A stretch of DNA of 64,000 nt, taken from contig NZ_BMJQ01000003.1 of the NCBI RefSeq assembly GCF_014643535.1, forward strand, positions 310,001 through 374,000, in the 5' to 3' direction. The stretch comes from Aliidongia dinghuensis. Lineage in GTDB: Bacteria > Pseudomonadota > Alphaproteobacteria > ATCC43930 > CGMCC-115725. The notes below the pieces were generated by a model. That model saw nothing but the letters and a program-made list of their open reading frames with translations. It was not told the origin of the DNA and did no database searches. Below, in pieces: positions 1 through 8,689 of this stretch. Numbering within the stretch: position 1 is the first letter of the stretch; every line of letters begins with the position of its first letter. The position numbers were made by a program, and so were the translations under genes.

Positions 1-5
1 CAGCT

Positions 6-1052
6 ATGCCTCCCAAAGATCTAATGACGCCCTTAACGAACAACGCGATCGATTTCCTCGCCTGGGCGATTGAAGATTTCAAGGTGCAGCCAAAGGCCTC
101 AATAATCAACTTTTACACCGCTGTAGAGCTTTTCCTCAAAGCAAGGCTAATGCACGAGCATTGGTCGCTGGTAGTTGCTAAAGACCCTGACCGACAAAAA
201 TTCGAAGCCGGAGACTTTACGTCGGTATCGTTCGAAATGACTTGTGAGCGTTTGCAGAAAGTTGTGCAGAGTCCGGTACCTGACGAAGCTCGCAAGAACT
301 TTGATACCGTGCGCAAGCACCGCAACAAAATGGTGCATTTCTTCCACGAAGCCGATTTTAGCTCAGGCCCAAAAATCGAGGCGGTCGCTCGGGAGCAACT
401 TAGGGCCTGGCACGACCTTCAACAATTGCTGACGGTTCAATGGGCGAACGTCTTCCAGACTTACCGGCAGGATTTTAACGAAATCGAGCGGAAACTGAAA
501 GGCCATCGAGAATACCTTCGAGCCAAATTTGATGGGCTTGCTCCAAGAATCGCTCACGAGAAAGCAAATAAAGCAGTCTTTCGGACGTGCGGTTCCTGTG
601 GCTTCGACGCCGCCACCCAGATCGAGATTTTGGGCGCGCTTCTGGAGTCCGAGTGCTTGGTATGTGGCTATCACGACAAATGGCTCGATTTTACGTGTAC
701 GGATTGCGGAGAGGTCTCTCCGCTCCGAGATGGCGGCGAATTCCGATGCGAGCATTGTGGCTGCACTGCGGACGGAGAAATGATCGCAGATACTTTAAAC
801 GAATTTTCAGTAACTGTGGACAATTATTTAGAGTCAATAGTTCCGGCAAACTGCTCAAAATGCGACGGTTATCATACGGTGATAGAATTCAAGAGTCGCT
901 ATCTTTGCGTTTCCTGCTTATTTGTGTCGAACGAGCTAAGCTCGTGCGAATATTGTGGCGAGTCCAGCAATGGCAACATGGAAGATAGCTATCTGTCAGG
1001 CTGCAGCCTTTGCGAGGGCAGTGCGGGCGGACGTCGCGACAAGGATGACTAA
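6..1052 (+). CDS. HEPN-like protein with four C-terminal zinc ribbons
   Basis: I do not recognise a named family. Residues ~10-150 are helical and carry R106-N-K-M-V-H111, which fits the RX4-6H motif of HEPN RNase/nucleotide-binding domains. Residues 195-336 hold eight CxxC knuckles (C195/198, 217/220, 231/234, 248/251, 283/286, 301/304, 314/317, 333/336), enough for four zinc ribbons. No signal peptide or membrane segment is seen, so it is probably cytoplasmic. Base composition is clearly AT-richer than the following genes, which suggests recent acquisition. The frame is open to the window edge, so the true start could lie upstream; ATG at 24 is an alternative. A role in RNA binding or cleavage, perhaps in a toxin or defence context, is inference only. 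Confidence 0.7.
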   Translation: MPPKDLMTPLTNNAIDFLAWAIEDFKVQPKASIINFYTAVELFLKARLMHEHWSLVVAKDPDRQKFEAGDFTSVSFEMTCERLQKVVQSPVPDEARKNFDTVRKHRNKMVHFFHEADFSSGPKIEAVAREQLRAWHDLQQLLTVQWANVFQTYRQDFNEIERKLKGHREYLRAKFDGLAPRIAHEKANKAVFRTCGSCGFDAATQIEILGALLESECLVCGYHDKWLDFTCTDCGEVSPLRDGGEFRCEHCGCTADGEMIADTLNEFSVTVDNYLESIVPANCSKCDGYHTVIEFKSRYLCVSCLFVSNELSSCEYCGESSNGNMEDSYLSGCSLCEGSAGGRRDKDD

Positions 1053-1172
1053 GTCTCAGAAGACCGGGCCGATCGAACGTCCGGTTCGGAGTGGCAAAGG
1101 GTGACGATGGATAGACCGCGATGGCTCGGAACCGGCCCCGTGACACCGAGCACCAAGCGTCAGATTTTCCCG

Positions 1173-1859
1173 CTAGGATCCGCCGCCCGAAGCGGCACCC
1201 AGCGCCGGCCATTGCTCCAGCGCGGCGCGGCCTGCATCGGTGAGCGCATAGACCCCGCGCGCGACCCGGTCGAACCAGCCGTAGTAATTGCGCTGCAGAA
1301 TCTGGGCGGCGTCGGGCACCTGCGGGCGCAAGTCCTTGGGCCGGGCGGGACCTTGGGCGAGCCCGGCGGCGCAGGCGAGCGCCTGCTGGCGATAGGCGGT
1401 CATGAGCGGCGCGCGGCGGGTCGAGCCGCCCGGGGCCGGATCGCCCGCGCGGCGGTGATGCTCGCGCACGAGGCGCGCCCGGCGCTTCTTGTCGGCGCGC
1501 GGCCGCCATTGGGTTGGCTCGACCAGCACGTCGACACTGGCCGTGGACGAGACCAGCAGTAGGCCGAAGCCCAGCAGGCGGCAGAGCTTCTTCACCCGCC
1601 GGTCGCCCTCGCGCCCGCGCCCCGACGGCGAGGCGCGGACGGCGAGCCAGACCTCGTCGCAGGCCGCGGCGCGATCGACGCCCTGCAGCACCAGTTCCAG
1701 CGTGAAGGCGCGCTTCAGCTCGGTCACGACGACGAGCGGCGGCTCGCCCGCCTTGAGCGCCACGATATCGCAGCCGCCGATCTCGCCTTTGACCTCGAAG
1801 CCCTGGGCCTCGAGGAAGCGCTTGATCGGCGGATAGAGCGCCGTTTCCGCCTCGGACAC
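1173..1859 (-). CDS. DUF2161-family PD-(D/E)XK nuclease-like protein
   Basis: About 228 residues. The N-terminal half shows a restriction-endonuclease-like core: D31 (GGCDIVAL), E47-L-K49 (VVTELKRAF) and Q59 (LQGVDR), the D...ExK...Q arrangement of PD-(D/E)XK enzymes. The C-terminal half looks like a winged helix (QRNYYGWFDRVARGVYALT). This matches proteins annotated as DUF2161. The GTG start at 1859 is chosen because it lies 5 bases after the stop of the upstream gene and directly precedes the conserved region; the longer open frame upstream is only overlap with that gene. The two genes form a tight pair, so a joint function is likely. The substrate is unknown; DNA cleavage is inferred from the fold, not shown. 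Confidence 0.75.
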   Translation of the reverse strand: MSEAETALYPPIKRFLEAQGFEVKGEIGGCDIVALKAGEPPLVVVTELKRAFTLELVLQGVDRAAACDEVWLAVRASPSGRGREGDRRVKKLCRLLGFGLLLVSSTASVDVLVEPTQWRPRADKKRRARLVREHHRRAGDPAPGGSTRRAPLMTAYRQQALACAAGLAQGPARPKDLRPQVPDAAQILQRNYYGWFDRVARGVYALTDAGRAALEQWPALGAASGGGS

Positions 1860-1864
1860 TGGCG

Positions 1865-2791
1865 CTACCAGGAACTTTCCGTGAGGAAGTTCTGGGCGAG
1901 GAACTGATAGAGCCGGCGGATCGCCGCCTCGGTGGCGCTCGAGATGTCCGGCACCAGCCCCTCCCACGCGACCAGGATCTCGTCCCATTTCATCAATTGC
2001 AGATGCGCCGTGTCGCGCTGCTCGCGGACATAGGCCAGATACTGGTCGACGTTCGCCAGGATGGCCAGGATCTCGCCGGTATTGGCATCGGCCTCGGCGA
2101 AGAACTTGTTGAACCGGTTGATCGGCTTCTGCAGCAGGTTGTTGACCCGGATCAGCTCCTCGTCGACCGTGCGGTCGCGGCGATAGACCCGGCGGAGCGT
2201 CGCCACCTTGTCCATGAGCCGGGCAACGGCGCCGGCGCGCTCGCGCAGCGCCACCAGATAGGCCAGGTCGCGCGCGAACCGGTCAAGCCGCGCGTCGAGC
2301 TCGCGCCCCTGGTCGGGGCCGAGGCCGAGCCGGGCCAGGATGGAGCCGAGCCCGCTCTGGATGCGCGTCTGAACGCCGGGATCGTCGACCATCTGCAGGA
2401 TCTCGATCGGGTCGGCCAGCACCCGCTCCTGCCCGCCCAGGAAGCCGTAGAGCTGCAGGGTCAAGCGGCCGCGCGCGGTTTCCCGATGCTCGTCCGACAC
2501 GGACCAGGAGGCGGTGCCGTCCAGGATCTCGCGCGGGATCGAGTCGCCGGGCCGGATTACCTTCACGAACTTGAGGCCGGAGACGACCAACTCCAGCAGC
2601 GCCCCGTCCGGCGTGCCGGCGAGCTCGAACTCCTTGATGAAGGCGGTGAGCGGTACCTGGGCGTCGAGCTCGCCGAGCTTGAGCGCGAGGCACGGCTGCC
2701 CGTCGCTGCCCAGCAGGAACCGGGCATCGGGCGCCCGGAAGGCCTGGTGGGCGAATTCGAACAAGGTGCTGGGACCGGGGAGGACACTCAC
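1865..2791 (-). CDS. hypothetical protein paired with DUF2161 gene
   Basis: About 308 residues from the GTG at 2791; ATG at 2845 is an alternative that adds a low-complexity Arg-rich stretch. I do not recognise the family. The protein is soluble-looking, with a beta-rich N-terminal half (FLLGSDG, LELVVSGLKFV) and a strongly helical C-terminal half that begins near GSILARLGLG and contains long charged helices (RVYRRDRTVDEELIRVNNLLQ), probably coiled coil. No catalytic motif, signal peptide or membrane span is visible. It ends 5 bases before the DUF2161 start and is very likely co-transcribed with it. Codon usage is typical of the window, so I consider it a real gene of unknown function. Confidence 0.65.
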   Translation of the reverse strand: MSVLPGPSTLFEFAHQAFRAPDARFLLGSDGQPCLALKLGELDAQVPLTAFIKEFELAGTPDGALLELVVSGLKFVKVIRPGDSIPREILDGTASWSVSDEHRETARGRLTLQLYGFLGGQERVLADPIEILQMVDDPGVQTRIQSGLGSILARLGLGPDQGRELDARLDRFARDLAYLVALRERAGAVARLMDKVATLRRVYRRDRTVDEELIRVNNLLQKPINRFNKFFAEADANTGEILAILANVDQYLAYVREQRDTAHLQLMKWDEILVAWEGLVPDISSATEAAIRRLYQFLAQNFLTESSW

Positions 2792-2890
2792 GCGCGCGCT
2801 CGATCTTTCAAGCCGGGCGCGACCGGCGCGCCCCACGCCGCGCATCCTGGATCAAGCCGCGGGCCCGGTCCACTCGCGAATGGGTCGCAT

Positions 2891-3565
2891 TCAACCTTCT
2901 GCCGTCCCGCGCGCGCTCGACCGCAGGATATGCTCGCGCATCCGCCGCTCCGCGAGCTCCGGGTCGCGCGCGGCGAGCGCTTCAAGGATCGCCGCATGCT
3001 CCGCCAGCCCCTGCGCCGCCTCGCCCGCCGCCTTCAGCACACGGCGGCGGTTGAGCTCGTCATAGACCTTGAGCGTCTCCAGGAGCTGGCGCAGATAGGC
3101 ATTGTCGGCGATCCGGTCGATCAAGGCGTGGAACTGGGCGTTGCTCGCCACGACCGCCTCGTGGTCGGCCGCCTCCGTCGCCAGCCGCATGGTCGCGAGG
3201 TGCGCCTCGAGCATCGCGACTTCCGCGTCGGTGATCTTCATCGCCGCGAGCCGCACGACGACGCTTTCGAGCGCCGCACGGATGAGCGCCATCTCCGACG
3301 ATTTCTCCGGCGAATAGCTGACGAAGGTGCCGCGCCGGGGGGCCGTCACGATCAGGCCCTCGTGCTCGAGCCGCTTCAGCGCCTCCTTGATCGGCGTCGT
3401 GCTGATGGCGAGTTCCTCGGCCAGCTGCCGCTCGCGCAGGCGCCGGCCCGGCGCGAAGACGCCCGTGAGGATCGCGGCCCGGATCCGGGCATAGGCATGA
3501 TCGGCCAGGCTCAGCTGCTGCTCAGCCCGAATCGGCTCAAGGCCGCCCGATGTCTCCTCCGTCAT
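2891..3565 (-). CDS. GntR-family (FadR/FCD) transcriptional regulator
   Basis: About 224 residues: an N-terminal winged helix (LRERQLAEELAISTTPIKEALKRL, followed by the wing GLIVTAPRRGTFV) and a C-terminal all-helical FCD effector domain. FCD domains bind small organic acids through a metal site; the conserved His/Asp residues (HALIDRIADN, EHAAILEAL) are present. ATG at 3565 is chosen over the first in-frame ATG (3637) because the latter lies inside a palindrome that is probably the operator; ATG 3577 is a second candidate. It is transcribed away from the lactonase-like gene at 3699, so it probably controls that gene and itself. The effector is unknown. Confidence 0.85.
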   Translation of the reverse strand: MTEETSGGLEPIRAEQQLSLADHAYARIRAAILTGVFAPGRRLRERQLAEELAISTTPIKEALKRLEHEGLIVTAPRRGTFVSYSPEKSSEMALIRAALESVVVRLAAMKITDAEVAMLEAHLATMRLATEAADHEAVVASNAQFHALIDRIADNAYLRQLLETLKVYDELNRRRVLKAAGEAAQGLAEHAAILEALAARDPELAERRMREHILRSSARGTAEG

Positions 3566-3629
3566 TGCACCTGGCATTCCATCCGTCACCACAGCACGAT
3601 CACTACCATAGGTGCACCCTCCGTTTCTG

Positions 3630-3646
3630 TGATACATCAGATATCA
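3630..3646. promoter_or_regulatory. inverted repeat, putative GntR operator
   Basis: TGATA-N7-TATCA, a perfect inverted repeat in the 130-base gap between the divergent GntR regulator and the lactonase-like gene. GntR/FadR proteins bind short dyads of this kind as dimers. Assignment to the adjacent regulator is inference from position. Confidence 0.5.
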
Positions 3647-3698
3647 GGCGAAGGAAGCTCGCCGCAAGAACCGCAGAACCACCAGGGGGGATCAGCAC

Positions 3699-4787
3699 AT
3701 GAAGCATCGTTTCAGGTCCGGCATTCTCGCCGCCGCATTGGGATTGGGCCTGCTGGCGGGCCAGGCCGGCGCCGCCACCATGGTCTATGTCTCGAATGCG
3801 GACAGCAAAGACATCTATGTCCTGACGCTCGACAACCGGAGCGGCGCGGTCAAGCTGGTCGAGAAGGTGCCGGTCACCGGCACGGTGATGCCGCTCGCGA
3901 TCAGCCCGAACCACCGCTACCTCTACGCGTCGCTGCGCTCGGAGCCGTTCTCGGTCTCGAGCTTCGCGATCGACCAGGCGACGGGCCGGCTCGGCCTGCT
4001 GTCGACCGTGCCGCTGCCCGACAACATGGCCTATCTCTCGACCGACAAGACCGGCCGTCTCCTGTTCGGCGCGTCCTATACGGGCGACAAGATCTCGGTC
4101 AACCCGATCGGGCCGCAGGGCTTCGTCCAGCCGCAGCCGATCGATGTCATCCCGACCCGCAAGAACGCCCATTCGATCGTGACCGACCCGTCGAACCACT
4201 ATGTCTTCGCCTCCAACCTCGGCGGCGACATCATCCTGCAGTACAAGCTCGACCCGGTCTCAGGCCACCTGACGGCGAACGGGACGCCATTCGTCGAGAC
4301 CAAGCAAGGCGCGGGCCCGCGCCACATCCTGTTCCATCCGAACGGCCGCCTCGTCTATGCGACGAACGAGCTCGACGGCACGGTCAACACCTACAAGTTC
4401 GATCCGGCCGCGGGCACGCTCACGCTCATCGCCTCGACCTCGGCCATGCCGGACGGCTTCACCGGCGGCAAGCCGTGGACCTCCGACCTGCACATCACGC
4501 CGGACGGCCGCTTCCTCTATGTCGCGGAGCGGACCTCAAGCACGCTCGCGGGCTTCCGCATCGACGGCGAGACCGGCGCGCTCACGCCCATCGCCCATAC
4601 GCAGACCGAGGCTCAGCCGCGCGGCTTCAACATCGATCCGCGCGGCCACTTCCTGCTCGCCGTCGGCCAGAAATCGAACGGCATGTCGGTCTATGCCATC
4701 AACGGCGATACCGGCGCGCTGACATCGCTCGGGCATCATGAAATGGGCAAGAACCCGAACTGGGTCGAGATTCTCGATATCCCCTGA
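3699..4787 (+). CDS. secreted lactonase-like seven-bladed beta-propeller protein
   Basis: 362 residues. The first ~25 (MKHRFRSGILAAALGLGLLAGQAGA) form a clear Sec signal peptide, so the protein is probably periplasmic. The rest is a repeated propeller of the lactonase/6-phosphogluconolactonase-like family, with recurrent blocks such as LAISPNHRYLYAS, FHPNGRLVYATNE, ITPDGRFLYVAER and NIDPRGHFLLAVG. A strong ribosome-binding site (AGGGGGG) lies 9 bases before the ATG. It is divergent from a GntR/FCD regulator and followed by a strong hairpin. The substrate is not predictable: family members include lactonases and non-enzymatic binding propellers. Cytosolic 6-phosphogluconolactonase is unlikely because of the signal peptide. 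Confidence 0.85.
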   Translation: MKHRFRSGILAAALGLGLLAGQAGAATMVYVSNADSKDIYVLTLDNRSGAVKLVEKVPVTGTVMPLAISPNHRYLYASLRSEPFSVSSFAIDQATGRLGLLSTVPLPDNMAYLSTDKTGRLLFGASYTGDKISVNPIGPQGFVQPQPIDVIPTRKNAHSIVTDPSNHYVFASNLGGDIILQYKLDPVSGHLTANGTPFVETKQGAGPRHILFHPNGRLVYATNELDGTVNTYKFDPAAGTLTLIASTSAMPDGFTGGKPWTSDLHITPDGRFLYVAERTSSTLAGFRIDGETGALTPIAHTQTEAQPRGFNIDPRGHFLLAVGQKSNGMSVYAINGDTGALTSLGHHEMGKNPNWVEILDIP

Positions 4788-4793
4788 ATGGCG

Positions 4794-4822
4794 GCGGGGA
4801 GACGGGCAGCCCGTCTCCCCGC
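4794..4822. terminator. perfect 14-bp hairpin between convergent genes
   Basis: Arms GCGGGGAGACGGGC and its exact complement flank a one-base centre, 7 bases after the lactonase-like stop codon and 44 bases before the stop of the convergent acyltransferase. There is no U-tract, but the very stable stem placed between convergent genes fits a bidirectional terminator. Confidence 0.7.
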
Positions 4823-4865
4823 TCGGCCATCAGCGGACCGGCCGGGACGGACCTTAGCTTCAGGG

Positions 4866-6023
4866 CTAATCGTCGGAGCCGGGCGCGCCCTGCACGGCGC
4901 GGGACCCGGGCGTCAGCCAGGACGCCGCGCGCGCGGCCCAACCCCGCCAGAGCGGCAGTTGCCGCTCCGTCACGAGGCCAAGGGCGACGATGCCGGCGGC
5001 CAGGGCCGGAAACGCGGCCATGGCGGAGTGCACGCCCAGGACGCCCCAGATCAGGGAAAACAGGGGCATGTGATAGAGGTAGATCGAGAAGGTGAAAGAC
5101 GCAGCCGACCGGCACGGCCCCTTGATCCGTCGGAGGCTTGCGAGCCATGAAGCGAGGTTCGACGCGGCGACGAAATTGACCGACACGATCAGCCCGAGCA
5201 GGATGTCGCCGACGAATTGATTCGCGCCATGCAGCGAGCCGATGAGCGCCGGCAGGTAAACCGCCATGGCGTTCCGGATCGCGATCGAGGCCCCGCTCAA
5301 GACGAACGCCAAGGCCAGCAGGATCGACAATCCGAAAAGGACCGCGGCGACCGGCCGCGGCAGGCGGATCCGGGCGCGACATATTGCGACGCCCATCAGC
5401 CAGATGGGCATGAGCAACAGGATCTTCGGGCCGGCGATGCAGGCGCCGACCGCGAGCGCGGGCAGTCGCCAGCGGCGCGGCGCATAGGTCAGGACACCGA
5501 ACAGCGCGTAATACCAGGCTTCGAAGCTCAGCGACCAGAACGGTGCATTGAACGGCGGCACCAGATCGAGCGACCAGGATTGTGCGAGGAAGACGGCGCT
5601 CAGCAGGGGTGGCACCCAAGGCATAGCCTGATGATCCAGCGGGGGCGCCGCGTAGATCTCGACGCCGGTCGGCACCAGGGCGGCAGCAACCAAGGACAGG
5701 GCGAGCGCGGGCAGCGCAACCGACCACAGGCGGGCGAGCCGGTGCTGGATATAGACCGATGCGGGGCGGCGAACGCTGTCCGTGGCGTGCGCGACCACCA
5801 GGCCCGACAGGACAAAGAACACCACGACCGCGTCATGGCCCGGCCATGGAAGCGGATGGGCCGGCACCAGCATGCGCCAGGTGTGGCTGAGCGCCACGAC
5901 GAGGGCAGCGCCGAACCGCAGCAAGTCGAGATAGAGCGAGAACGGCTCGCTCAGGATGTTGCTCGATCCGCCGGCCGAAACGGGCGCGCGCATCGATACA
6001 GCGTGCGACGGGTTCTGTCGCAT
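4866..6023 (-). CDS. OafA/YrhL-type acyltransferase (acyltransferase 3)
   Basis: 385 residues with about ten hydrophobic segments, an integral inner-membrane O-acyltransferase of the acyltransferase-3 family. It starts with the usual layout: YLDLLRFGAALVVALSHTW carries the conserved first-helix His, then VVVFFVLSGLV, then RRPASVYIQHRLARLW, and PFWSLSFEAWYYAL in the middle. Such enzymes move acetyl or other acyl groups onto extracytoplasmic sugars. It is one of three paralogous acyltransferases in this window and is most similar in motif wording to the one at 12419. It is a lone gene on the minus strand; ATG 5993 is an alternative start. The acceptor is unknown; surface polysaccharide is a reasonable guess. 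Confidence 0.88.
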   Translation of the reverse strand: MRQNPSHAVSMRAPVSAGGSSNILSEPFSLYLDLLRFGAALVVALSHTWRMLVPAHPLPWPGHDAVVVFFVLSGLVVAHATDSVRRPASVYIQHRLARLWSVALPALALSLVAAALVPTGVEIYAAPPLDHQAMPWVPPLLSAVFLAQSWSLDLVPPFNAPFWSLSFEAWYYALFGVLTYAPRRWRLPALAVGACIAGPKILLLMPIWLMGVAICRARIRLPRPVAAVLFGLSILLALAFVLSGASIAIRNAMAVYLPALIGSLHGANQFVGDILLGLIVSVNFVAASNLASWLASLRRIKGPCRSAASFTFSIYLYHMPLFSLIWGVLGVHSAMAAFPALAAGIVALGLVTERQLPLWRGWAARAASWLTPGSRAVQGAPGSDD

Positions 6024-6165
6024 TCCGGTTGCCTCAGATTTTCAGGATGGCTCGCGCTGGGGCACCAGCGACGGGGAGGATCCAGTCGATTGCTCCGCGC
6101 CGACAACCATATGTGGAGCCGGCGGCGCGCGCAACGGCGGAGATTCGGCCTCCCCGCTTAACCCG

Positions 6166-7488
6166 TCAGGCCGACCGGCTGGCTCCAGCCTCGGGATAGG
6201 GCCGCGCCGCCTCGACCTCGGTGCGGGGCCGGATCGTGAAGAAGGCGATCACGGCCGACAGGAACGCGCAGCCGGCCAGGAAGTAGAGCCCACCCTCATA
6301 GCCGCCGGAGGATTGCTTGATCCAGCCGACGATATAGGGCCCGACGAAGCCGCCGAGATTGCCGATCGAATTGACGAGCGCGATGCCGCCGGCCGCGGCC
6401 GTGCCGGTCAGGAACTCGGACGGCAGCGGCCAGAACGACGGCTTGGCGCCATAGATGCCGATCGTCGCGACCGACATGGCGGCGAGCGCCCACCAGGAAC
6501 CACCGATGAAGCCGGTGAGCGCCAGGCCGCCGGCACCGATGAGGCACGCGACGATATAGTGCCAGCGCCGCTCGCGCCGCCGGTCGGACGAGATCGCCCA
6601 GAGCACCATGCCGACCGTACCGATCAGGTAGGGCACTGCGGTGAGCAAGCCGGTCTCGGTCTCGCTGGCACCCATCGCGTTGATGATGAGCGGCAGAAAG
6701 AAGGTGATGCCATAGGTCGCTGTGACGATCGTCAGATAGATCGCCGCAAGCACCAACGCGCGGCGGTCGAACAATACCGCCCAGCGGCCCTCAGGCGGCC
6801 GGCCCTGCAGCACCGCCTGGCGCTCGGCCGCGAGCCGCCCTTCGAGCCAGGCCTTTTCTTCGGCATCGAGCCAGGCGGCATCCGCCGGCCGCTCGGTCAT
6901 GACCGCCAGCACGACGAAGGCAAGCAGCACGGCCGGCAGCGCCTCGACGACATAGAGCCATTGCCAGCCCGGCACGCCCCAGAGCCCGTCCATCTTGAGG
7001 ACGGCGGCAGAGGCCGCCGCGGTCACCGCGTTCGAGCCGGGCACCGCCAGGAACAGGGCCGAGATGACGCGCGCCCGATAGGCGGCCGGGAACCAGTAGG
7101 TGAGATAAAGGATGATGCCGGGGAAGAAACCGGCCTCGGTGGCACCCAGGAGGAAGCGGAACAGGAGAAAGCTCGCCGGCCCGCGCGAGAGCGCAGTCAA
7201 GGCCGCCATGACGCCCCAGCTGATCATGATGCGCGCGATCCAGCGCCGCGCGCCGAACCGCTCCAACATCAGGTTGGACGGCACTTCGAACAGGAAGTAG
7301 CCCAGGAAGAAGATGCCGGCGCCCCAGCCATAGATATAGGCGTCGAGCCCGAGATCGCGCGTCATGCCGAAGGAGGCGAAGCTGACGTTCGTCCGGTCGA
7401 TGTAGGCGACGAAATAGATCACCACGATGAGCGGCAGCAGGCGCCAGGAGATCTTGCGGATCGTCCGTTGCTCGAGCGTCTTGTCCAT
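6166..7488 (-). CDS. MFS transporter, anion:cation symporter (ACS) type
   Basis: 440 residues and 12 predicted membrane segments. The N-terminus (RRLLPLIVVIYFVAYIDRTNVSFA in outline) and the later EVPSNLMLERFGARRW and GATEAGFFPG stretches are typical of the ACS family, whose members import glucarate, galactonate, phthalate, tartrate and similar organic anions. ATG 7488 is chosen because GGGGG lies 10 bases upstream; a longer open frame exists but is not family-like. It lies 91 bases downstream of the DapA-family aldolase gene on the same strand, so the two are likely one transcript controlled by the divergent FadR-type regulator. A sugar-acid or related carboxylate is the probable substrate (inference from context). 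Confidence 0.88.
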   Translation of the reverse strand: MDKTLEQRTIRKISWRLLPLIVVIYFVAYIDRTNVSFASFGMTRDLGLDAYIYGWGAGIFFLGYFLFEVPSNLMLERFGARRWIARIMISWGVMAALTALSRGPASFLLFRFLLGATEAGFFPGIILYLTYWFPAAYRARVISALFLAVPGSNAVTAAASAAVLKMDGLWGVPGWQWLYVVEALPAVLLAFVVLAVMTERPADAAWLDAEEKAWLEGRLAAERQAVLQGRPPEGRWAVLFDRRALVLAAIYLTIVTATYGITFFLPLIINAMGASETETGLLTAVPYLIGTVGMVLWAISSDRRRERRWHYIVACLIGAGGLALTGFIGGSWWALAAMSVATIGIYGAKPSFWPLPSEFLTGTAAAGGIALVNSIGNLGGFVGPYIVGWIKQSSGGYEGGLYFLAGCAFLSAVIAFFTIRPRTEVEAARPYPEAGASRSA

Positions 7489-7579
7489 GAAGCATTCCCC
7501 CCGGGAGATCACGGCAATGGGCGGCGTTGGCTCGCCGCCTTTGTGTGGCTTTTTGCTTAGGAAGTTTGGAGCGGCCTGG

Positions 7580-8515
7580 TCAGGCCGCTCCCTCCAGCGG
7601 CTCGGCGTCGAGCGCCAAGAGCGTGCGCGCCGTCTCGTGGATCTCGGCATGATGCTCGGGGCCGATATTGCTCAGCATCGGCAGCATCGGGCCCATGTCG
7701 GCAACGCCCGACAGCGTCACCGCCTCATGCATCACGCGGATCTGGCTGAGGCGGTCGCGCAGGGTTTCGAGCGGCAGGAAGCGCTCGCGCAGCTTCTGCG
7801 CCATGGCGGCGTCGCCGCGCTTCAGCGCCCGGAGCAGCGCCTGGGAACTGCGCGGCGCGATGCAGACCGAGCCCGAGGTGAAGGCGGCCAGCTTGAAATC
7901 GAGCAGGTGGCTGATGGTCGGCCGCTCGCCCATGCCGCTCACGATCAGGCGGCGGTCGACCAGGTCGACGAGGCGCGTCAGATACTCGTCCTGACCCGGA
8001 TCTTCGCGCTCGATCGCGTACTTGATGGCGCAGACGGCGCCGGCATCGACGAGCCGCGCCAGCGCATCGGGCGCCAGATAGGCGGCCGACTTCACATAGA
8101 TGATGAGCGGCCGGCCGAATGCCTCGGCCGTGCGGGCGAGCCCCTGCTCGACGCCGGCCGGGGTCGACTGCAGCGCCATGGGCAGCGCCATCGCCGTCGG
8201 GAACGCCCGGCCGCGCAGGATGCGCGCCTGGTCGATCAAGCGGCCATAATCGGGACCGATCGACGGAATGACCCAGCTGTCGGGCGCCGCCGCCTCTTCG
8301 AGCAGGTCCAGCAGCGCCGGATATTCCGCAAGGCCAACGTTGTAGAGATTGGCATTGCCGCCATAGAGCAGCGTGGTGACGCCGCCAGCCTCGAGATGGC
8401 GGATCTGCGCCTTGTTGGCCGCCGCGTTCAGGCTGAGGTCGGCATGACGGGCGAGCGGCGGAACCGCCAGCACCGATTGGGCGAGGTCGGCCGGCGTCAC
8501 CGGTGTCGTCTTCAT
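7580..8515 (-). CDS. DapA-family (dihydrodipicolinate synthase-like) aldolase/lyase
   Basis: 311 residues of the class I pyruvate aldolase superfamily. The Schiff-base lysine is K165 (CAIKYAIE) and the partner tyrosine is probably Y140 (LIIYVKS). The (beta/alpha)8 N-terminal part contains GGVTTLLYGGN, a changed form of the GTTGE pyruvate-binding loop, so this is probably not lysine-pathway DapA but a catabolic aldolase or dehydratase (for example of keto-deoxy sugar acids). ATG 8515 has GGAG eight bases upstream; GTG 8518 also possible. It is the first gene of a pair with an organic-anion transporter, divergent from a FadR-type regulator. The exact substrate cannot be read from the sequence. 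Confidence 0.8.
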   Translation of the reverse strand: MKTTPVTPADLAQSVLAVPPLARHADLSLNAAANKAQIRHLEAGGVTTLLYGGNANLYNVGLAEYPALLDLLEEAAAPDSWVIPSIGPDYGRLIDQARILRGRAFPTAMALPMALQSTPAGVEQGLARTAEAFGRPLIIYVKSAAYLAPDALARLVDAGAVCAIKYAIEREDPGQDEYLTRLVDLVDRRLIVSGMGERPTISHLLDFKLAAFTSGSVCIAPRSSQALLRALKRGDAAMAQKLRERFLPLETLRDRLSQIRVMHEAVTLSGVADMGPMLPMLSNIGPEHHAEIHETARTLLALDAEPLEGAA

Positions 8516-8602
8516 CACGAAATCTCCGTCGCTGTCACGGGGCGCGCCCGGCAGCGACCGGGCCTCGAGCCTAGGTAGGCAGGATCGGCCAAACTCGTCA
8601 AC

Positions 8603-8613
8603 TTGTAAGACGA
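8603..8613. promoter_or_regulatory. putative FadR-type operator
   Basis: TTGTAAGACGA matches the FadR-subfamily consensus TNGTNNNACNA. It sits between the divergent aldolase gene (start 8515) and the FadR-type regulator (start 8690), where an autoregulated shared operator is expected. Confidence 0.5.
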
Positions 8614-8689
8614 CTGGCCGGCAGAAAAATCTTTAGGGCGCGCGCGAATCCGGTCATAGTCGCACCATGAACTCGTCACTTCTGCATGA

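Noticed and set aside
1997..4741. 914-codon plus-strand open frame
   Set aside because: It crosses the DUF2161 partner, the GntR gene and the lactonase-like gene in the wrong strand or frame, with no recognisable domain.
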